NCBI GenBank assembly: GCA_023228995.1
Contig: JALOAD010000001.1
Span: 1 to 64,000, forward strand
Direction of reading: 5' to 3'
Source: Candidatus Muiribacterium halophilum
GTDB lineage: Bacteria; Muiribacteriota; Muiribacteriia; Muiribacteriales; Muiribacteriaceae
DNA length: 64,000 bases
Positions 60,762-64,000 of the stretch are shown piece after piece. The translations under genes were made by a program, and so were the position numbers. The notes beneath the pieces were generated by a model. It searched no databases. It worked only from the letters and a program-made list of their open reading frames with translations, and was not told the origin of the DNA. Each line of letters opens with the position of its first letter. Position 1 is the stretch's first letter.

Positions 60762-63098
60762 TCAGTTTTGAAATTCAAAAAGTTCAAAACATTTTTTTAA
60801 TATATTTTGTCTTATATTTTCATCTTTAATTCTAGCTGGACTAAAAGAAAGATATAAAAGTTTATAATCTTCCAAATAATAAATTCCAGCTGCACCTGAA
60901 TTATCCTTATAAGTAAATATTGCATTACTACCATTTTTTGGATTAATTACATCTGGTGAAACCTGATCATATCCAGTATTACTCATTTTTTCTAAAGTAA
61001 ATTCAATATTTTCACCACAAATAATATTCTGAGAAGGTCTATCTTTTGAATAACTAGCTTTAAGCGTGTTTTCTAAAAAATCACTTTCCTCATAACCTCT
61101 TCTTAATCCAACTGCAATATCCTGTCCTGATATAAAAAGATTTCCACCATTTTTAGTATAATCTCTAAGCATATCTCGATTATCTTTTATTAATCTTGTT
61201 CCTATATTATTCCCCATTACCCAAATAACTAAATTATAACCAGACATTTTTTCAATATTAAAAATTTCATTATCTTCAAGCTCTATATACTCAAATGAAA
61301 TATTTTCCTTTTCAAAATATTCAGAATAACACTTATCAAATTTTTTTCCAGAATCATTATCTATAATTAAAACATCTGAAGCTTTTTGCAACACAAAATC
61401 CTCGTTAATATCAGAATAAACAGGAAAATCACGCAAAGATAAAGTTCTATACCCATCAGAATTAATTAAAATATTATATATACCTGAACTTAATTCAAAT
61501 GAAAATTTACCATTTTTATCAGTTTCAAATGTTTCACTAAAATTTGAATTTTCAATATTAATAACACTTTTAACATAATTATTACTCAATGAATCTAACA
61601 CAATACCTTTAAAATTCAAAGTATTGATCTTTTCAAGCTTAAAGGAAATATTTTCAACAGAATTTTCTGAAATTGAAATTGATTTCACAAGAGTTTTATA
61701 ACCATAACTCATTACTTCAATATTATAATCTCCTTGCAACAAAAAAACTGAAAAAACACCGTTTTCGTCAGTTTGAATAATCCTTCCATTCTCTAAAATC
61801 TTAATATCACAAACAATATTATTATCAACCTTACCTTTAAGAACACTACCATTCATAACAATATCAAGAGCTCTTTTACCATTAACAAAACCATAACCAT
61901 AATCTTTTGAATATTCATTAGAATTTGAATTTGAACATGATTTCCTTAAAATATACCTTATATCCTCAACACTCAACTGTTTTCCACTTTCAAGAATAAG
62001 AGCACAAAGACCAGCAATATGCGGTGAAGCCATTGATGTACCAGACATTTGCACATAATCACCATTAGATTCAACCGAAATAATATCAACACCAGGAGCA
62101 GTCCAATCAGGTTTTTGAGTAAATTCACCATTAAAAACTCCAGGACCTCTGCTTGAAAACTTAGCAATAATCCCAGAACTATCAACAGCACCAGTAGCAA
62201 AAGTTCCAGGATGTTCCTTAGGATTAGTAATAGTTTTTTCTTCAGGACCCCAATTCCCAGCAGAAAAACAAGGAATAATATTAAAATCCAACCAAGTTTC
62301 AATCATTTCATAATATGGATTTTGATAATCATAAGAAGAATGCCAAGAACAATTAATAATTCTAGGATAATCATCAGTATAAGGATTCTCATCAGGATCA
62401 AGCATATATTGCATAGCCTCAAGAAGATCACTAGCACGAACGCTTTCAACACCAACAGCCCTAGCAATAACAAAATCACAAAGAGGAGCAACACCAATAG
62501 ATTGACCAGATTTATCACTACCACCGATAATACCAGCCACATGACTACCATGACCTTTATTATCAATTAACTCAGAAGGATTAATAACCTTTCCAAAAGA
62601 CCAAGCATTTTTAATTTTAGATAAATCAGAAAACTCAATATGATTAATATCCAAACCAGTATCAATAATACCAACAACAATATCCTTACCCTTAAAACCA
62701 TAATCAGACCAGATTTCAGGAATATTCATATTAGAAATATTCCAAGAAACATCAGAATTTTGAAATTTAAAAAAACTCTTATTAACATTAATAGAATTCT
62801 CTTTCCTATCAGCAATAAAATATTTAATATTATCAAGCTCAAGTAAAATATCTTTAGAAGCTTCAACAACAACAGCATTAATAGACCAAAGAGATTTAAT
62901 AACTTTAATATTAGAAGCTCTATCATTAGAATTTAAATTAATAAGACTTTGAGAATGAATGTTTTTAAGATTGATGATTTTATTATCAAAAGAAGATTTA
63001 ACAACATTAGAATCATTAAGATAAACAATATATCTTTCAGCATTAGAATTTGAAACCAGCATAAAAATAAGAATAAAGAAAAATTTATAAACCTTCAT
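60762..63098 (-). CDS. Secreted subtilisin-like serine protease (S8) with regulatory-like and GATase-like C-terminal domains
   Basis: 778 aa. Signal peptide (KVYKFFFILIFMLVSNSNA), an inhibitor-I9-like propeptide to ~105, then the S8 domain with Asp146 in 'VVGIIDTGLD', His183 in 'NKGHGSHVAGI', oxyanion Asn282 in 'FSAGNWGPE' and Ser355 in 'MSGTSMASPH'. All catalytic residues are present. From ~430 there are two carboxypeptidase-regulatory-like beta domains ('NGVFSVFLLQGDYNIEV', 'NGKFSFELSSGIYNILI'). A final ~190-residue domain ('VLIIDNDSGKKF', 'YTKNGGNLFISGQDIA') resembles the class I glutamine amidotransferase fold without its catalytic Cys. The ATG at 63098 follows TGGAGTATTTTGT; the frame starts six codons earlier. 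Confidence 0.93.
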   Translation of the reverse strand: MKVYKFFFILIFMLVSNSNAERYIVYLNDSNVVKSSFDNKIINLKNIHSQSLINLNSNDRASNIKVIKSLWSINAVVVEASKDILLELDNIKYFIADRKENSINVNKSFFKFQNSDVSWNISNMNIPEIWSDYGFKGKDIVVGIIDTGLDINHIEFSDLSKIKNAWSFGKVINPSELIDNKGHGSHVAGIIGGSDKSGQSIGVAPLCDFVIARAVGVESVRASDLLEAMQYMLDPDENPYTDDYPRIINCSWHSSYDYQNPYYEMIETWLDFNIIPCFSAGNWGPEEKTITNPKEHPGTFATGAVDSSGIIAKFSSRGPGVFNGEFTQKPDWTAPGVDIISVESNGDYVQMSGTSMASPHIAGLCALILESGKQLSVEDIRYILRKSCSNSNSNEYSKDYGYGFVNGKRALDIVMNGSVLKGKVDNNIVCDIKILENGRIIQTDENGVFSVFLLQGDYNIEVMSYGYKTLVKSISISENSVENISFKLEKINTLNFKGIVLDSLSNNYVKSVINIENSNFSETFETDKNGKFSFELSSGIYNILINSDGYRTLSLRDFPVYSDINEDFVLQKASDVLIIDNDSGKKFDKCYSEYFEKENISFEYIELEDNEIFNIEKMSGYNLVIWVMGNNIGTRLIKDNRDMLRDYTKNGGNLFISGQDIAVGLRRGYEESDFLENTLKASYSKDRPSQNIICGENIEFTLEKMSNTGYDQVSPDVINPKNGSNAIFTYKDNSGAAGIYYLEDYKLLYLSFSPARIKDENIRQNILKKCFELFEFQN

Positions 63099-63150
63099 AC
63101 AAAATACTCCATACATTTAAAATATGGGTATAATAATACTATTCAGCAAA

Positions 63151-63306
63151 TCAATAGTCAAGTTTGTGTTTAGGATGTCTTTTATAACCCTTATCATCGA
63201 TGATTTTTTCAAAAGTTTTAATATTAGCAAACTCATTTCTTGATTTTCTTTTAAGCTCATTTTTTAAATTAAATTGTATTTTTTTCTTCTTTTTTTTACT
63301 TTTCAT
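63151..63306 (-). CDS. Small basic protein (51 aa), unknown
   Basis: An ORF of 51 codons preceded by GGAGGGTTTT. The protein begins 'MKSKKKKKKIQFNLKNELKR' and ends 'GYKRHPKHKLDY'; about a third of its residues are Lys or Arg. It could be a nucleic-acid-binding or ribosome-associated small protein. I see no family. The strong ribosome binding site and its place 52 bp upstream of the protease start are the evidence that it is real; it could be co-transcribed with the protease gene. Confidence 0.6.
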   Translation of the reverse strand: MKSKKKKKKIQFNLKNELKRKSRNEFANIKTFEKIIDDKGYKRHPKHKLDY

Positions 63307-63401
63307 AAAACCCTCCAATTATTTAATTATAAGAAATTTTTAGAAAAATACCAGCGTTTTAAATTTGCAATTGAATCCTCTGATTAAATACATAATTTAG
63401 A

Positions 63402-63497
63402 GCTTTAATAGAAATATAAAAAGACAAGGCATTTTGAAGCAGGCTTACATTTGTAAGCCAATGAGAATAACGAAGTATTTGTACATTTCTATAAAGC
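63402..63497. ncRNA. Structured RNA-like element, unknown family
   Basis: A long outer stem pairs GCTTTAATAGAAAT (63402-63415) with ATTTCTATAAAGC (63485-63497), 13 pairs with one bulged A. In its centre an 8-bp hairpin pairs GGCTTACA (63442-63449) with TGTAAGCC (63452-63459). The single-stranded sides include GACAAGGCATTTTGAAGCA and GAGAATAACGAAGTATTTG. The element stands in a gene-free stretch (63307-63606) with a CTCTGATTAAATACATAA box to its left (63380-63397). It may be an RNA or a mobile structured repeat; the strand is not known. Confidence 0.5.
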
Positions 63498-63606
63498 CTA
63501 TAAGGAAGCAAAATATAACAATTAATTAATGGAAAATATAAAAAATATTAATAATAAGATTTTTAAAAAATTCTTCATAAAACCACCTTTTTTATTATGT
63601 ATTTTA

Positions 63607-63798
63607 TTATTGATTAATATAAAAATCTGTAATACCCAATCTTTTTAATTCCTTATAAGCATATCTCACATAAAAAGGCTGTTTTTGATGAAACGATACA
63701 TAAGGACCATATTTTTTTTCAAGACTCAATTTTTTGGAAAAAACATTATAATTATATCTTTTAACAATATATAACAAGATTTTTTTATAAATTTTCAT
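63607..63798 (-). CDS. Small basic protein (63 aa), unknown
   Basis: 63 aa, rich in Lys and Tyr ('KIYKKILLYIVKRYNYNVFS', '...KELKRLGITDFYINQ'). A GGAGGTATTTGT site precedes the ATG, so translation is likely. It lies 27 bp downstream of the partial gene at the window end, in the same direction, so both may form an operon. No recognised domain or signal peptide. Function unknown. Confidence 0.65.
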   Translation of the reverse strand: MKIYKKILLYIVKRYNYNVFSKKLSLEKKYGPYVSFHQKQPFYVRYAYKELKRLGITDFYINQ

Positions 63799-63825
63799 AC
63801 AAATACCTCCTAATATAATAATCTT

Positions 63826-64000
63826 TTAAAACTCTGAAACTATATAATTTTTTATAAGATAATCTTTTGTATTAGATTTAATGTTTAATTTATCTTTTGA
63901 AGCTTCAATTAATGATGAAATAGTTATTTCTTTTATATAATTTTTATTTCTTGATAAAATATCATTATACAATTCTATCAATCCTTTTTTACCATTACTA
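63826..64000 (-). CDS. C-terminal end of a gene truncated by the window edge
   Basis: The minus-strand frame from the right edge to the TAA at 63826 encodes at least 58 residues: 'SNGKKGLIELYNDILSRNKN', then 'YIKEITISSLIEASKDKLNI' and 'KSNTKDYLIKNYIVSEF'. It looks like a helical, soluble C-terminus. The rest of the gene lies outside the window, so no function can be given. Confidence 0.6.
   Translation of the reverse strand, partial: SNGKKGLIELYNDILSRNKNYIKEITISSLIEASKDKLNIKSNTKDYLIKNYIVSEF

Overview
The window is AT-rich (roughly 27-30 % G+C by eye) and comes from a bacterium with a Gram-negative-like gene set: a lipoprotein with a lipobox, several Sec-exported proteins, a Wzm/Wzt-type polysaccharide ABC exporter, TldD/TldE, a bacterial GlnRS, class III cyclase and two-component proteins. 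Iron-sulfur and corrinoid proteins (HgcA/HgcB) together with a molybdenum hydroxylase suggest an anaerobe. I cannot name the phylum; nothing here points to a well-studied lineage. Genes use the standard code, mostly have GGAG-type ribosome binding sites, and often start at TTG or GTG just behind such a site. Many starts below are therefore moved downstream of the longest open frame.

Layout. 1-5256: a large lipoprotein gene embedded in interspersed repeats (a hairpin repeat with tandem 27-bp expansions, a MITE-like element, longer modular repeats). 5257-14160 (minus): a degenerate ATP-grasp/P1-peptidase fusion, an intact ATP-grasp ligase, GlnRS, a membrane protein with a PIN-like end, an adenylate cyclase-like protein, a response regulator-histidine kinase and a GNAT acetyltransferase. 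14397-20857: MATE transporter, tRNA-Lys, then a surface-polysaccharide cluster (sulfotransferase-like protein, membrane GT2, ABC ATPase, ABC permease) and an opposite-strand GT2 gene lying between 32-bp perfect inverted repeats. 20932-27622 (minus): a beta-helix exported protein, FolC and a three-subunit molybdenum hydroxylase. 27849-29259: three related small proteins. 29447-33963: a tandem pair of secreted C25 (gingipain-like) cysteine peptidases. 34643-37221: TldE/TldD. 38930-42558: LuxE plus a LuxC-PaaK fusion. 42628-46790: a large hybrid kinase, a STAS protein, a small secreted protein with three CDGGxCPLP repeats and an RRM protein. 46878-50495: secreted SH3/NlpC-P60-like protein, radical SAM/SPASM protein and a PhoU-like protein.

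The most notable locus is 50742-57867 (minus). It reads arsR - permease - small thioredoxin - membrane thioredoxin - CcdA - broken CDF transporter - arsR - acr3 - hgcA - hgcB. hgcA and hgcB are the mercury-methylation pair: a corrinoid protein with the NVWCAAGK cap helix and a two-cluster ferredoxin ending in a Cys-Cys tail. They are arranged as an apparent operon behind an arsenic-sensing ArsR and an arsenite efflux pump. One promoter with a 13-bp-arm palindrome directly after its -10 box probably controls all four genes.

58085-64000: a PstI/BsuBI-type restriction-modification pair whose endonuclease gene seems frameshifted near its start, a subtilisin-like protease, two small basic proteins, a structured RNA-like element and a truncated gene at the edge.

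Between the genes lies a repeat type I do not recognise: arrays of short hairpins separated by an 8-bp GCTnACTA-like spacer. Two arrays about 7 kb apart are reverse-complement homologues whose stems differ by compensating changes.
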